Of a stretch of DNA of 64,000 nucleotides, positions 8,015-16,354 are shown in pieces. The number at the start of each line of letters is the position of its first letter. The stretch's first letter is position 1. This stretch comes from Vibrio algarum (GTDB taxonomy: Bacteria > Pseudomonadota > Gammaproteobacteria > Enterobacterales > Vibrionaceae). Location: assembly GCF_028204155.1 (NCBI RefSeq), contig NZ_JAQLOI010000003.1, forward strand, positions 682,001 through 746,000, in the 5' to 3' direction. A program made the translations under genes and the position numbers. The notes beneath the pieces are model-generated. The model was not told where the DNA came from, did not search any database, and worked only from the letters and a program-made list of their open reading frames with translations.

Positions 8015-8653
8015 TTATGCCTCATTTACTACTTTACTTAGCGTTTCGATCATTAACTTAGTTGATGTCGCACCTGGATCTGGGTGACCAATACTGCGCT
8101 CACCTAAATAACTCGCACGACCTTTTTTAGCTTGCATAGGGATCGTATTTTCTACACCCTTAGCCGCTGCATTCGCCATACTGTCTAAAGCAGAAGCTAC
8201 GTCTAGTCCGCTTTCAACAGCAGCAGTACCCGCTGCGATTACTTCCCACCAAGCATCGCACATTGTTTTGTCACCAGGGGTAGCTTTACCACGACCAACA
8301 ACGCCATCAACACCCGCTTGAAGCGCATCAACAAACTCAGTAAGAGTTAGGCTATCTTTACCTGCTGATTTCGTCGCAGCACGGATGAAAAATGTGCCAT
8401 AAAGAGGACCAGAAGCACCACCCACTTTAGAAAGTAGTGACATACCAGTAATTTTAAAGATGTTAGCAAGATCTTTATCCGCAACGGTTGGTAGTTTCGC
8501 AGCTACTTCGCCAAATCCACGTTCCATATTTAGACCATGGTCTGCATCACCAATTGCCGCATCTAGTTCAGTAAGCATATCGCGATTTTCAGAATAAACA
8601 GCGCTGCAATTTGTCAGCCAAGTAACAATTTGTGCTTTAGTAATCTCAGACAT
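8015..8653 (-). CDS. dhaL: dihydroxyacetone kinase subunit DhaL
   Basis: DhaL holds a permanently bound ADP that is re-phosphorylated by DhaM and used to phosphorylate dihydroxyacetone on DhaK. The nucleotide-site motif 'DAAIGDADHGLNMERGF' (near residues 32-48 of the longer reading) gives the Mg-binding aspartates, and 'GGASGPLYGTFF' and 'GDKTMCDAWW' are the other conserved loops. I start it at ATG 8653 (MSEITKAQ, 212 residues), one base past the dhaK stop; a longer reading from 8683 would overlap dhaK by 29 bases and adds residues absent from the family. Confidence 0.93.
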   Translation of the reverse strand: MSEITKAQIVTWLTNCSAVYSENRDMLTELDAAIGDADHGLNMERGFGEVAAKLPTVADKDLANIFKITGMSLLSKVGGASGPLYGTFFIRAATKSAGKDSLTLTEFVDALQAGVDGVVGRGKATPGDKTMCDAWWEVIAAGTAAVESGLDVASALDSMANAAAKGVENTIPMQAKKGRASYLGERSIGHPDPGATSTKLMIETLSKVVNEA

Positions 8654-8654
8654 A

Positions 8655-9719
8655 TTAACAACCCCAACGTAATGAAGGAGCATCTACAGGTGCATCCCAT
8701 AATTCTAGTGTTTCAGCATCTGCTTTCATCAACGTAATTGAAAAGCCTTCCATATTTAGCGAAGTACAGTAGTTACCAACCAGCGTACGAGCTACTTTAA
8801 AACCTGCTGCCTCTAGTTCAGTATGAACTTTACGATAAGCACCAAATAACTCAGATTCTGGAGTACCACCAAGACCATTTACTAATACGATCAGTTCATC
8901 ACCTTTTTCATAGGCTTCTGTAGATTGCTCAGTTTCGATCCAGTCACCGTTCTCGCGATCCCACGTTTTTAATGTTCGAGTATAAGTATCAGGAGCAAGA
9001 AGCTCTTGAAGCATTTCAGCCGTTGTTGTATCTACATCTTTGTATGCACGACGTTCGATACCTGGTTCACCGTGAATACCAACACCAAACTCTATTTCGT
9101 TATCAGCAAGTTCAAAAGAAGGCTTACCGTTAGCAGGAACAACACACGCAGATAACGCAATACCAAATGAACGTGCGCGGTTATTAAGACGAGCTGCTAA
9201 TGCTTCACAATAATCGATATCTTTTCCTGCTTCTGCTGCAGCACCAACTAATTTTTCGATTAGTACTGTCGCTGCTACACCACGACGACCTGCTGTATAT
9301 AGAGAATCTTTTACTGCAACATCATCATCAATAACAACCGAACCGACTTTGATGCCTTCCATATGTAGCATTTCTACAGCCATCTCGAAGTTAAGAATGT
9401 CGCCTGTATAGTTTTTAATGAAGTAAAGTACACCTTCGTCATTAGCGACTGCTTTACCACACTCCATCATTTGATCTGGAGTTGGAGACGTAAATACAGC
9501 ACCCGGACAAGCGGCTGTTAGCATACCTTTACCGATGAATCCTGCGTGAAGAGGTTCATGTCCACTACCACCACCAGAAACCAAAGCGACTTTTCCTTGG
9601 CTTTTTTCATGGTAAATAAAGTAAGGGTCAGTTACGAGCTTGAGATCTGGGTTAGCAAGTACAAGGCCTTCTACTTGCTCAGAAACTACGTTTTCTACTT
9701 CATTAATTAACTTTTTCAT
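8655..9719 (-). CDS. dhaK: dihydroxyacetone kinase subunit DhaK
   Basis: DhaK binds dihydroxyacetone covalently and receives phosphate from DhaL-ATP to form DHAP. The protein has the N-terminal DAK1 signature 'SGGGSGHEPLHAGFIGKGML' and the substrate-binding His in 'EFGVGIHGEPGIERR', as in E. coli DhaK His218. Length, about 354 residues, is normal. I prefer ATG 9719 (MKKLINEVENVV); a GTG three codons upstream (9728) is also possible. It is the first gene of dhaKLM and diverges from gldA, so glycerol oxidation by GldA and DHA phosphorylation by DhaKLM form one pathway into glycolysis. Confidence 0.94.
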   Translation of the reverse strand: MKKLINEVENVVSEQVEGLVLANPDLKLVTDPYFIYHEKSQGKVALVSGGGSGHEPLHAGFIGKGMLTAACPGAVFTSPTPDQMMECGKAVANDEGVLYFIKNYTGDILNFEMAVEMLHMEGIKVGSVVIDDDVAVKDSLYTAGRRGVAATVLIEKLVGAAAEAGKDIDYCEALAARLNNRARSFGIALSACVVPANGKPSFELADNEIEFGVGIHGEPGIERRAYKDVDTTTAEMLQELLAPDTYTRTLKTWDRENGDWIETEQSTEAYEKGDELIVLVNGLGGTPESELFGAYRKVHTELEAAGFKVARTLVGNYCTSLNMEGFSITLMKADAETLELWDAPVDAPSLRWGC

Positions 9720-9978
9720 CACATTCACTTCACTGATTGTTGAATAAATTTATACACACATAGGTAATAGGGGGATATTACATTGGTTACTACCTTATGT
9801 CATAAATTGTAAATTTTCCAACAGTGTAAACGTTTAACGTGAGACAGCTCAAAATCAAACAAACAAAAACATACACAAAATCACAAAATGTGTGATCGAT
9901 CACTGTGAACCCGATGAAATATTGTTCTTATAACGGGGTGAACCTTACCCCTACCCAAATTTCAAAGAGGTCTTTAAA
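9720..9978. promoter_or_regulatory. divergent dhaK/gldA control region with two dyads
   Basis: This 259-base region must hold both promoters. Two symmetric elements stand out: TAAACGTTTA near 9830 inside GTGTAAACGTTTAACG, and the perfect 12-mer GTGATCGATCAC (9892-9903) inside TGTGATCGATCACTGTGA. The second resembles a CRP half-site pair but with 4 rather than 6 central bases, so CRP binding is uncertain. The gldA Shine-Dalgarno AAAGAGG lies at 9964-9970. Confidence 0.5.
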
Positions 9979-11064
9979 ATGGACAAAATCATTATCTCAC
10001 CAAGCAAATATATTCAAGGCGCAAACGTACTAGAAAGTATTGGTGAATATGTAAAACCATTAGGTACGAAAGTTCTTGCTATTGCAGATGGTTTTGTAAC
10101 TGATCTGGTTGGCGCAACTGTAACGAAAAGCTGTGAAGAAGCTGGTGTAGAACTAAGCATGGCTGAGTTTGTTGGTGAATGTAGCCGCCCTGAGATAGAG
10201 CGCCTAATGGAAATAGCAAACGAAAAAGGTGTCGATGTTGTTGTTGGTATTGGGGGTGGTAAAACACTCGATACTGCTAAATCAATCGCTTTCTATTCTA
10301 AAAAGCCAGTAGTAATCGTTCCTACAATCGCATCTACTGATGCTCCAACAAGTGCTCTTGCTGTAATTTATACTCCAGAAGGTGAATTTGCCGAATACCT
10401 AATGATTCCAAGCAATCCAAATATGGTTATTATGGATACTCAAATCATTGCTGGTGCGCCAACTCGTTTACTTGTATCTGGTATGGGTGATGCTCTTTCT
10501 ACGTACTTTGAAGCTCGTGCAAACGGTATCTCTGGTAAATCAACTATGGCTGGTGGTGCTCCAACTCGTTCAGCCCAAGCACTAGCAAAACTTTGTTACG
10601 AAACACTGATCGCTGATGGCCTTAAAGCAAAAATTGCTTGTGACCAAAACCTATCTAATACAGCTGTTGAAAACATTATCGAAGCAAACACTTACCTTTC
10701 TGGTATCGGTTTCGAAAGTTCAGGTCTTGCTGCAGCACACGCTATCCATAACGGTTTAACCAAGTTGGAAGAATGCCATCACTTATATCACGGTGAAAAA
10801 GTAGCATTTGGTACACTAACCCAACTTGTACTAGAAAACGCTCCAATGGCAGAGATCAACGAGGTATTAGATTTCTGTAAATCTGTTGGTCTACCAACAA
10901 ATCTAAAAGACATGGGTGTGACGGAAATCAATCGTGACAAGCTAATGGAAGTTGCTGAAGCGTCATGTGCAGAAGGTGAAACTATTCACAATATGCCATT
11001 TGAAGTTACACCTGCTCTAGTACTTGCTGCGATGCTAACAGCAAACGAACTAGGCTCTATGTAA
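9979..11064 (+). CDS. gldA: glycerol dehydrogenase GldA
   Basis: GldA oxidises glycerol to dihydroxyacetone with NAD+. The 361-residue protein shows the NAD-binding 'GIGGGKTLDTAKSIAFYS' (about 91-108), 'PTIASTDAPTSALAVIYTPE' and the metal-binding residues in 'SGMGDALSTYFEAR' (Asp), 'AAAHAIHNGLT' (His) and 'HHLYHGEKVAFGTL' (His) that define group III iron/zinc-type polyol dehydrogenases. It diverges from dhaKLM, whose product uses the DHA. Two hairpins with T-tracts follow. Complete frame. Confidence 0.96.
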   Translation: MDKIIISPSKYIQGANVLESIGEYVKPLGTKVLAIADGFVTDLVGATVTKSCEEAGVELSMAEFVGECSRPEIERLMEIANEKGVDVVVGIGGGKTLDTAKSIAFYSKKPVVIVPTIASTDAPTSALAVIYTPEGEFAEYLMIPSNPNMVIMDTQIIAGAPTRLLVSGMGDALSTYFEARANGISGKSTMAGGAPTRSAQALAKLCYETLIADGLKAKIACDQNLSNTAVENIIEANTYLSGIGFESSGLAAAHAIHNGLTKLEECHHLYHGEKVAFGTLTQLVLENAPMAEINEVLDFCKSVGLPTNLKDMGVTEINRDKLMEVAEASCAEGETIHNMPFEVTPALVLAAMLTANELGSM

Positions 11065-11070
11065 TTACTA

Positions 11071-11097
11071 ATGAGGGGAAAGTACCCCTCATTTTTA
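11071..11097 (+). terminator. gldA terminator
   Basis: ATGAGGGG (11071-11078) and CCCCTCAT (11085-11092) form an 8-bp GC-rich stem with loop AAAGTA, followed by TTTTT. It lies seven bases after the gldA stop. Confidence 0.85.
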
Positions 11098-11149
11098 CAA
11101 CGATATTCATCTTTATATCTTTTGTAGAATTTGTAACTATATCTTTAGT

Positions 11150-11177
11150 ACGCCACTTTCGAGTGGCGTTTTTTTTG
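11150..11177 (+). terminator. second factor-independent terminator
   Basis: CGCCACT (11151-11157), loop TTCG, AGTGGCG (11162-11168), then nine T residues. The UUCG-type tetraloop and long T-tract make this a strong intrinsic terminator, a back-up behind gldA. Confidence 0.85.
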
Positions 11178-11201
11178 CTATAAAAACGTTGCTATAAAAA
11201 C

Positions 11202-11230
11202 AAAGAAGGCCGCAATCTGCGGCCTTCTTT
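11202..11230. terminator. terminator of the minus-strand small gene
   Basis: AAAGAAGGCCGCA (11202-11214) pairs with TGCGGCCTTCTTT (11218-11230), a 13-bp stem with a 3-base loop. It stands 21 bases past the stop of the minus-strand gene at 11252. It could act in both directions. Confidence 0.75.
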
Positions 11231-11251
11231 AACACTGTTTTCTGTTTACTA

Positions 11252-11500
11252 TTAATTATTTTTAGAAACGTCCATTAATCGACCAGCAATCTCTTGCAAG
11301 GGGATTTTTAACGCTTCATCAATAGTTTCTTCGCTAACTCTGTCACCTGCAAACTGCATAACTAGTTTTTTAAATGACTCTGGATTTGTCCCGCTATCGT
11401 CACCTTCATACCTTGGCGCAGCCCCCGATCTCACAACTTCATCCAGAGCCAGCAAAATCATCCGCAATGCATGTAAGTGCTCTTTTGAATCATTACTCAT
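11252..11500 (-). CDS. hypothetical small cytoplasmic protein
   Basis: An 82-residue soluble, helical protein with several conserved-looking acidic and aromatic positions (HALRMILLALDEVVRSG...). I recognise no domain, signal peptide or membrane helix. The frame is complete and is followed by a strong hairpin terminator at 11202-11230, which supports a real transcription unit. Single gene. Confidence 0.6.
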   Translation of the reverse strand: MSNDSKEHLHALRMILLALDEVVRSGAAPRYEGDDSGTNPESFKKLVMQFAGDRVSEETIDEALKIPLQEIAGRLMDVSKNN

Positions 11501-11623
11501 AATTTCTGTCGTCCTGTTCGGGTGTTGACTATTACATCCAATGATAGAAGTAATTACAGGATTGGGTCAATTTATATAGTTTGTAAATGTTATAGGTAAC
11601 AAGCTTTTAGCGATAAATAAATG

Positions 11624-12199
11624 CTATTTCTCACCGATACCCATTATCACCGACAACGTACCTTGTTCGGTTTCCACCTCAAAAGGGACAGATACCGAAA
11701 CAGTATCAAAACCTGCGTCTATAAGTACTTGTTCAACCTTAGCTTCTGTTAACCCTTTTTGTTCATTTTCTGCTAGCCAATCCCAATGAACAAAAATACC
11801 TTCATCTTCAAGCAGTAAATAAATGAGTTCCGCTGCTTCTTGAAAATTTTCTATAAAACCACAAACGGAAGAAGCAATGACACAATCAAACTGGCCACGA
11901 AAGGCTGGATGTTGAGCAATCAGTCCTCGAGAGAGGATATCAACAACAGGCTCAACGTTTGGCAAAAATTTTTTATCTAATTCTTCTATCATGGCTTCTG
12001 ATGAATCAAGTGCCACTATATCTTTAGCCAAGGGGGCGATTTTTTGACTTAACAACCCCGTACCGCAACCAAAATCAAACACTCGTAAATTTGTCACATT
12101 GATAATGTTTTCTAACTCTTCGAACGCCTTTTCAGCATAGCGAATGGTCGCTGGTTCCATTTCCCATTCTTTAGCGCGTTTATCCCAATCGTATGACAT
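11624..12199 (-). CDS. class I SAM-dependent methyltransferase
   Basis: The 191-residue protein has the Rossmann-fold motif I 'VFDFGCGTGLLSQKIA' (about 39-54), motif post-I 'DIVALDSSEAMIEEL' with the ribose-binding acid, and 'FDCVIASSVCGFIENF' in place of motif II. It binds S-adenosylmethionine; the methyl acceptor is not predictable. The start has the typical 'MSYDWDKRAKEWE' opening of UbiE/Methyltransf_11/25-type enzymes. It diverges from the LysR gene at 12368 and might be its target, which is inference from position only. Confidence 0.87.
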   Translation of the reverse strand: MSYDWDKRAKEWEMEPATIRYAEKAFEELENIINVTNLRVFDFGCGTGLLSQKIAPLAKDIVALDSSEAMIEELDKKFLPNVEPVVDILSRGLIAQHPAFRGQFDCVIASSVCGFIENFQEAAELIYLLLEDEGIFVHWDWLAENEQKGLTEAKVEQVLIDAGFDTVSVSVPFEVETEQGTLSVIMGIGEK

Positions 12200-12367
12200 G
12201 TGGTCTCCGTTTGTACGTCCTTAATTTTCGCTACCCCATGTTAAACAAAATGTCGCTATGCTTCACGACTAATTGTTCAACTTTTTATATTTTTTATCAT
12301 TTGTCGCTTTAAACTAGGTAAATTAGGCTGTTTTCGCTATCCTAACACTCTGAATTTAGGAGCGAAC

Positions 12368-13246
12368 ATGAACATTTCACATATAGAAGCATTTTGCCGT
12401 GTCGCTGAACTAGGCTCAGTTTCAGAGGCTGCCAGACAATTAGAGTGCAATCGAACAAGCTTAAGTATGGCAATAAAAGCATTAGAAAAAGAGCTAGAAA
12501 TCGATCTATTTAACCGTACTGGAAACCAACTAACACTATCAGAAGCGGGTAAAGCCATTTATAAAGACTGCGAAAACTTAATCGCCACCTATTCGAGGGT
12601 TAAGCAAACATGCCGTCAGGTGTCGAGTGACTTCAATGCTGAAGTATGGATTGCTCGAGACGATTCATTACCTGACAATTTCTGGCAAAATCTGGCTCAT
12701 AAACTTAATAATAAATACCCTGCTACTTCATTTAACATTGTTCTAGCTTCTACAGGCGACTTAGCAAATCTGGTCGACACCAAACAGGTCGATTACGCTT
12801 TCGGGGTTGATTATGAAAGAGTGGATGACCCAAATCTAATATACCAGCCACTAGGCAAGATACGCATGATGTCTATTTGCAAAAAAGGTCATCGATTAAG
12901 CCAAATGCGTCGAGTCTCCGATTCAGATCTACGTAACGCCATGCAAGTATCTATGGCTTATTTAAACGAAAAAGATAACCCTGAATTACAGCCGTTCTCA
13001 CTTAAATATATCGGTTTTTCTAGTTTTGACTACATGCTAAATACAATACTTATTGAAGATGCTTGGGGGGTATTACCTGAACCTTTGATTCGACACCTTT
13101 TACGCGATGAGCAAGTTGCCGTTATCAAACATACTTATGGTTTAACTCAAGAGGATTTTTGCATGTTTATGGCCTCAGGAACATCTGAACACCCAGGTAT
13201 GACGTGGTTAAGCGACAAGTTAAGTGATTTCCTATTTGATTTTTAA
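12368..13246 (+). CDS. LysR-family transcriptional regulator
   Basis: A 292-residue LysR protein: N-terminal winged helix-turn-helix 'MNISHIEAFCRVAELGSVSE...AARQLECNRTSLSMAIKALE' (about 1-60) followed by a substrate-binding-like effector domain. The recognition helix (NRTSLSMAIKALEKEL) departs from the usual 'TQPAVSRQI' wording but fits the pattern. Its ligand is unknown. LysR regulators often control the divergent gene, here the methyltransferase. Complete frame. Confidence 0.9.
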   Translation: MNISHIEAFCRVAELGSVSEAARQLECNRTSLSMAIKALEKELEIDLFNRTGNQLTLSEAGKAIYKDCENLIATYSRVKQTCRQVSSDFNAEVWIARDDSLPDNFWQNLAHKLNNKYPATSFNIVLASTGDLANLVDTKQVDYAFGVDYERVDDPNLIYQPLGKIRMMSICKKGHRLSQMRRVSDSDLRNAMQVSMAYLNEKDNPELQPFSLKYIGFSSFDYMLNTILIEDAWGVLPEPLIRHLLRDEQVAVIKHTYGLTQEDFCMFMASGTSEHPGMTWLSDKLSDFLFDF

Positions 13247-13431
13247 TTCATACGAATGAACAAAATCAGTCAGTGTCAATTATATTGACATGAATAAAAA
13301 ATATTAATTACTTGTTATTTAAGATTTTTTATTTTTATTTTTCTCCTCTTCCTCTAAATTTTAAAAATTCATATTGTATATATAACGTGCATAGCCAAAA
13401 CTTACTCAGGTTATTTCTACTAGGATAGTGT

Positions 13432-14328
13432 ATGTGCGCTCAAGTAAGTAAAATCGAAAATCAAGTCTTGACCTTCTCAGCCCTTTTGGCATCGATATTC
13501 GCGATAGGAGGCCTAGTCTTTGGTTTGATGTTTGGCTCACTTGTTATTCTATTTGATGGCGTCTACTCAACGGTTAGTTTGCTGTTAACTATATTGTCAC
13601 TGGTGGTATCTAAATTTATTCAATCGCCTTCAAAAAGGCACTTCCCTTTTGGCAAAGCTATTCTCGAACCCATTGTTATAACGGTAAAGGCTATCGTAAT
13701 TTTAGTTGTTGTTATCGTCTCGTTACATTCGGCCGTTACATCGCTCTTCACGGGTGGTAGAGAAATGGATACGAGTGTCGCTACATTGTTCGGGGTACTC
13801 AACGTTCTCGGTTGTGGTTACGCGTGGTGGTATATAGCCCATCGGAGCAAACGCTTTACTTCCGACTTAATTGCTGCAGAGTCGATGCAATGGCAAATGG
13901 ATACACTACTAAGTATCGCTATCACGGTTGGTTTTATAATAGCGTGGGTAATAACTCAGTCACCACTGGCGAAATACGCTGTATATGCCGATCCACTCAT
14001 GATGTGTGCCATATCAGTCTATTTCATAAAGGTGCCAATAGACATGCTTAAAGAGGCGCTAAGAGAGCTTTTAATGATGGCGCCAAGCAAAGAGATACAT
14101 AGTCAAGTAACAGCAGGGATAAATAAAGCAGATAAACTTGGCAATCAGAGAATCAAACTAGTTGGACTAACAAAGGTTGGACGTGAGTTGCGATTGGTTG
14201 TCGATATCAATACTCAAAATGCGCACTCTATTAGTATTCATGACATTGAGAAAACAAGAAAGTCTATCACTAGCCAACTATCTACTATGCCATTTGATTT
14301 GCATTTGAACCTTAACATTGCTCGATGA
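13432..14328 (+). CDS. cation diffusion facilitator family transporter
   Basis: A 298-residue inner-membrane protein with five to six hydrophobic helices and a soluble C-terminal domain of about 85 residues. Segments 'MFGSLVILFDGVYSTVSLLL' in TM2 and 'AAESMQWQMDTLLSIAIT' in TM5 correspond to the metal-site helices of CDF proteins, although the canonical H-x-x-x-D pair is not fully kept: D at 'FDGVYS' and D at 'QMDT' are seen, with E/Q in place of His. The exported ion is therefore uncertain. A GGAT ribosome site precedes ATG 13432. Single gene. Confidence 0.8.
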   Translation: MCAQVSKIENQVLTFSALLASIFAIGGLVFGLMFGSLVILFDGVYSTVSLLLTILSLVVSKFIQSPSKRHFPFGKAILEPIVITVKAIVILVVVIVSLHSAVTSLFTGGREMDTSVATLFGVLNVLGCGYAWWYIAHRSKRFTSDLIAAESMQWQMDTLLSIAITVGFIIAWVITQSPLAKYAVYADPLMMCAISVYFIKVPIDMLKEALRELLMMAPSKEIHSQVTAGINKADKLGNQRIKLVGLTKVGRELRLVVDINTQNAHSISIHDIEKTRKSITSQLSTMPFDLHLNLNIAR

Positions 14329-14340
14329 CAGTTCAGAGCG

Positions 14341-14831
14341 CTACTTTTTACTTTGAAAATGCTCCGCTAAAGAAACGCGTCTAGCCGCACCTGCGTTATC
14401 TTCTGTTGGTAATGTATGCTCAAAGCCTTCTTTAATAAATGAAGCAGCATGACCTCCTCCTGCCACACGCTTCAAGCGCTCATTGTTTGCTCCAAGAACC
14501 TGATATTCATATAACTCTCCACCTGTTGTAAAAGAAACAGCGGCGCCGTCAAAATCGAACGAAGAAGATATAAATCGACTTTCGGACATAACCCCTTCAG
14601 GTGTAATTGTAAATTTATCGGTGGACCAACTGGGCGCTCCAATTTCTGACCAATTCCCATAGATTCGGACCGGATCAATATACTCTCGGTAGCTTTTCAC
14701 TGCGACATATATACCTGTTGCAGCCGTAACCAGAAAAAAACCAACCAGACATACAAAGCGTACTTTGGACCTCTTTCTGAATCGGCTCTTCTGCTCGTCT
14801 TGCGTTGTGTGGTTCGCCCCAATGGTGCCAT
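14341..14831 (-). CDS. DUF2850-type membrane-anchored protein (frame broken once in this sequence)
   Basis: The C-terminal 119 residues, 'YIDPVRIYGNWSEIGAPSWS' onward, match my memory of DUF2850, a Vibrionaceae family with one N-terminal transmembrane helix and a beta-rich periplasmic domain of unknown function. In this frame there is no normal start codon upstream. A well-formed ATG at 14831 with a GAAGAG Shine-Dalgarno lies in the neighbouring frame, and adding one base in the homopolymer at 14734-14740 (A7 on plus, T7 in the coding strand) joins MAPLGRTTQRKTSRR... to 'YVWLVFFLVTAATGIYVAVK' as a normal signal anchor. A GTG at 14700 would lose the helix. Convergent with the CDF gene. Confidence 0.65.
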
Positions 14832-15049
14832 TATTGATCTCTTCGATTTATTATTATCTATTTAATCCTAACCTAGCCTATTAGATAGTGACAGTATTAT
14901 TGTTTATTGAGACGTTAGATCAGGATGACTTTTTTGTAAGCAAAATCTAATAATTCATCTAGCCCTTTGTAATCGCGATTATTTTTTGACAAGATGCCTT
15001 ATTTACAAGCGGCGAAAATAACGTTCACCTACATATTATTGAGGTTCAT

Positions 15050-15802
15050 ATGCCAAAGAAAGCCATCGTCCTCATTCGTGGACTTTTTCGTGAAAAAAGA
15101 CATTGGGGAGACTTTCCAAATTTATTGCAATCTGAGTTTCCTGATAAAAATATCATCACCTTAAATGTTGCCGGTGCGGGTGATAGAAACCACCTTAATT
15201 CGCCAAACACTATTGCTGGTATGGTCGATGACTTTCGTTCTCAACTTTCGAATCTTTACCCAGGTACAACTCAAATAGAACTCATTGGTTTGTCCATGGG
15301 TGGCATGATAGCGTTAGAATGGTGTCGGCGATTCCCTGATGAAATAAATAGAGCGATATTAATTAGTACAAGTACTAAATCATTTTCTGGGTTTTATCAA
15401 AGGCTTCGTTGGCAACAATATGGCAGCCTAATATCGTCGGTCATCAAATCGTCAGCAGAACGCGAACGGTTTAGTTATGAACTAGGTTCCAACTACCCCG
15501 TTAATGACGCAGTTTTAAGTAATTGGATTCAATGGGCAAACACTAATCCGATGTCGAGTAGAAGCTCTTTTAACCAACTGATTGCCTGTATGAATTTCAA
15601 AATCGACCATAAACCAGAAGTTCCTATGTTGGTTCTCGTCCCCAAGAAGGACAAAATGGTTAACCCAGAATGCAGCTATGCAATAGCAGAGCGTTGGAAA
15701 TTACCCATTAAAGAGCACCCTAGCGCTGGCCATGACATACCTATTGACGATCCAAACTGGGTCATTAGACATTCCAAAGAGTTTTTGGCCACCAATGATT
15801 AA
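15050..15802 (+). CDS. alpha/beta-hydrolase
   Basis: The 250-residue protein has the nucleophile elbow 'IGLSMGGMIALEW' (G-x-S-x-G, about residues 81-93), an early 'VLIRGLFREKRHWGDF' oxyanion strand in place of the usual HGxxG, a late acid in 'LVLVPKKDKMV' and the catalytic His in 'PSAGHDIPIDDP'. The Ser-Asp-His triad is complete, so it should be an active esterase or related hydrolase in the cytoplasm. The substrate is unknown. It is convergent with the OsmC gene. Confidence 0.85.
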   Translation: MPKKAIVLIRGLFREKRHWGDFPNLLQSEFPDKNIITLNVAGAGDRNHLNSPNTIAGMVDDFRSQLSNLYPGTTQIELIGLSMGGMIALEWCRRFPDEINRAILISTSTKSFSGFYQRLRWQQYGSLISSVIKSSAERERFSYELGSNYPVNDAVLSNWIQWANTNPMSSRSSFNQLIACMNFKIDHKPEVPMLVLVPKKDKMVNPECSYAIAERWKLPIKEHPSAGHDIPIDDPNWVIRHSKEFLATND

Positions 15803-15811
15803 TTTACTAGA

Positions 15812-16213
15812 TTAGGCTACTAACTCCCAAGAATGAGTCATCTCTAGGCCCTCTCCTAGCATTAGGCACACCGAACAATATTTATCTAGTGAATCTCGGG
15901 TGACTTTTTCTACGGTAGTCGCATCAAGCTCCGTACCCGATATTTCGAAATGAATATTAATGCGAGTGAATATTCTTGGTGCTGTTTCTCTTCTTTCTGT
16001 GGTCAATTTAGCCGTACAGGATTTAACTTCTTTACCTGCTGATTTAAGCCCATCGACAACATCGACTGAGCTACACCCGCCGGCAGCCATTAATACCATT
16101 TCCATAGGACTAGGGGCCGTATCTCCACCATTACCATCCATTACAACAGCATGACCGGATTGTGATTTACCGATAAAGGTAAATTCATCGACCCACTTTA
16201 CTTCTGCTTCCAT
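15812..16213 (-). CDS. OsmC-family protein
   Basis: A 133-residue protein of the OsmC/Ohr superfamily, nearest in layout to YhfA: it begins 'MEAEVKWVDEFTFIGKSQSG', has 'PMEMVLMAAGGCSSVDVVD' with the first redox Cys (about residue 47), and 'KYCSVCLMLGEGLEM' with the second Cys (about residue 115). These two cysteines form the thiol peroxidase site in OsmC/Ohr enzymes. A role in peroxide defence follows from the family. Single gene. Confidence 0.88.
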   Translation of the reverse strand: MEAEVKWVDEFTFIGKSQSGHAVVMDGNGGDTAPSPMEMVLMAAGGCSSVDVVDGLKSAGKEVKSCTAKLTTERRETAPRIFTRINIHFEISGTELDATTVEKVTRDSLDKYCSVCLMLGEGLEMTHSWELVA

Positions 16214-16292
16214 TTGAAAACTCCGTCTTTAGTTTTTCGCTAATTATATAAATCACAGTCTAAGTGCCTAGCATTAAATTACAAAAAATAAA

Positions 16293-16320
16293 AAAGGGCC
16301 AACTTAATGAGGCCCCTTTA
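16293..16320 (-). terminator. proV terminator
   Basis: On the minus strand AAAGGGGCC pairs with GGCCCTTTT around a ten-base loop, followed by a T-rich run (complement of 16279-16296). It lies about 35 bases after proV. Confidence 0.7.
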
Positions 16321-16354
16321 GACAAGTTAAAACGGTCGATAACCCTAAAACAAA

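Noticed and set aside
9891..9905. Canonical CRP site in front of gldA
   Set aside because: TGTGATCGATCACTG is symmetric but has four instead of six central bases; kept only as a dyad in the control region.
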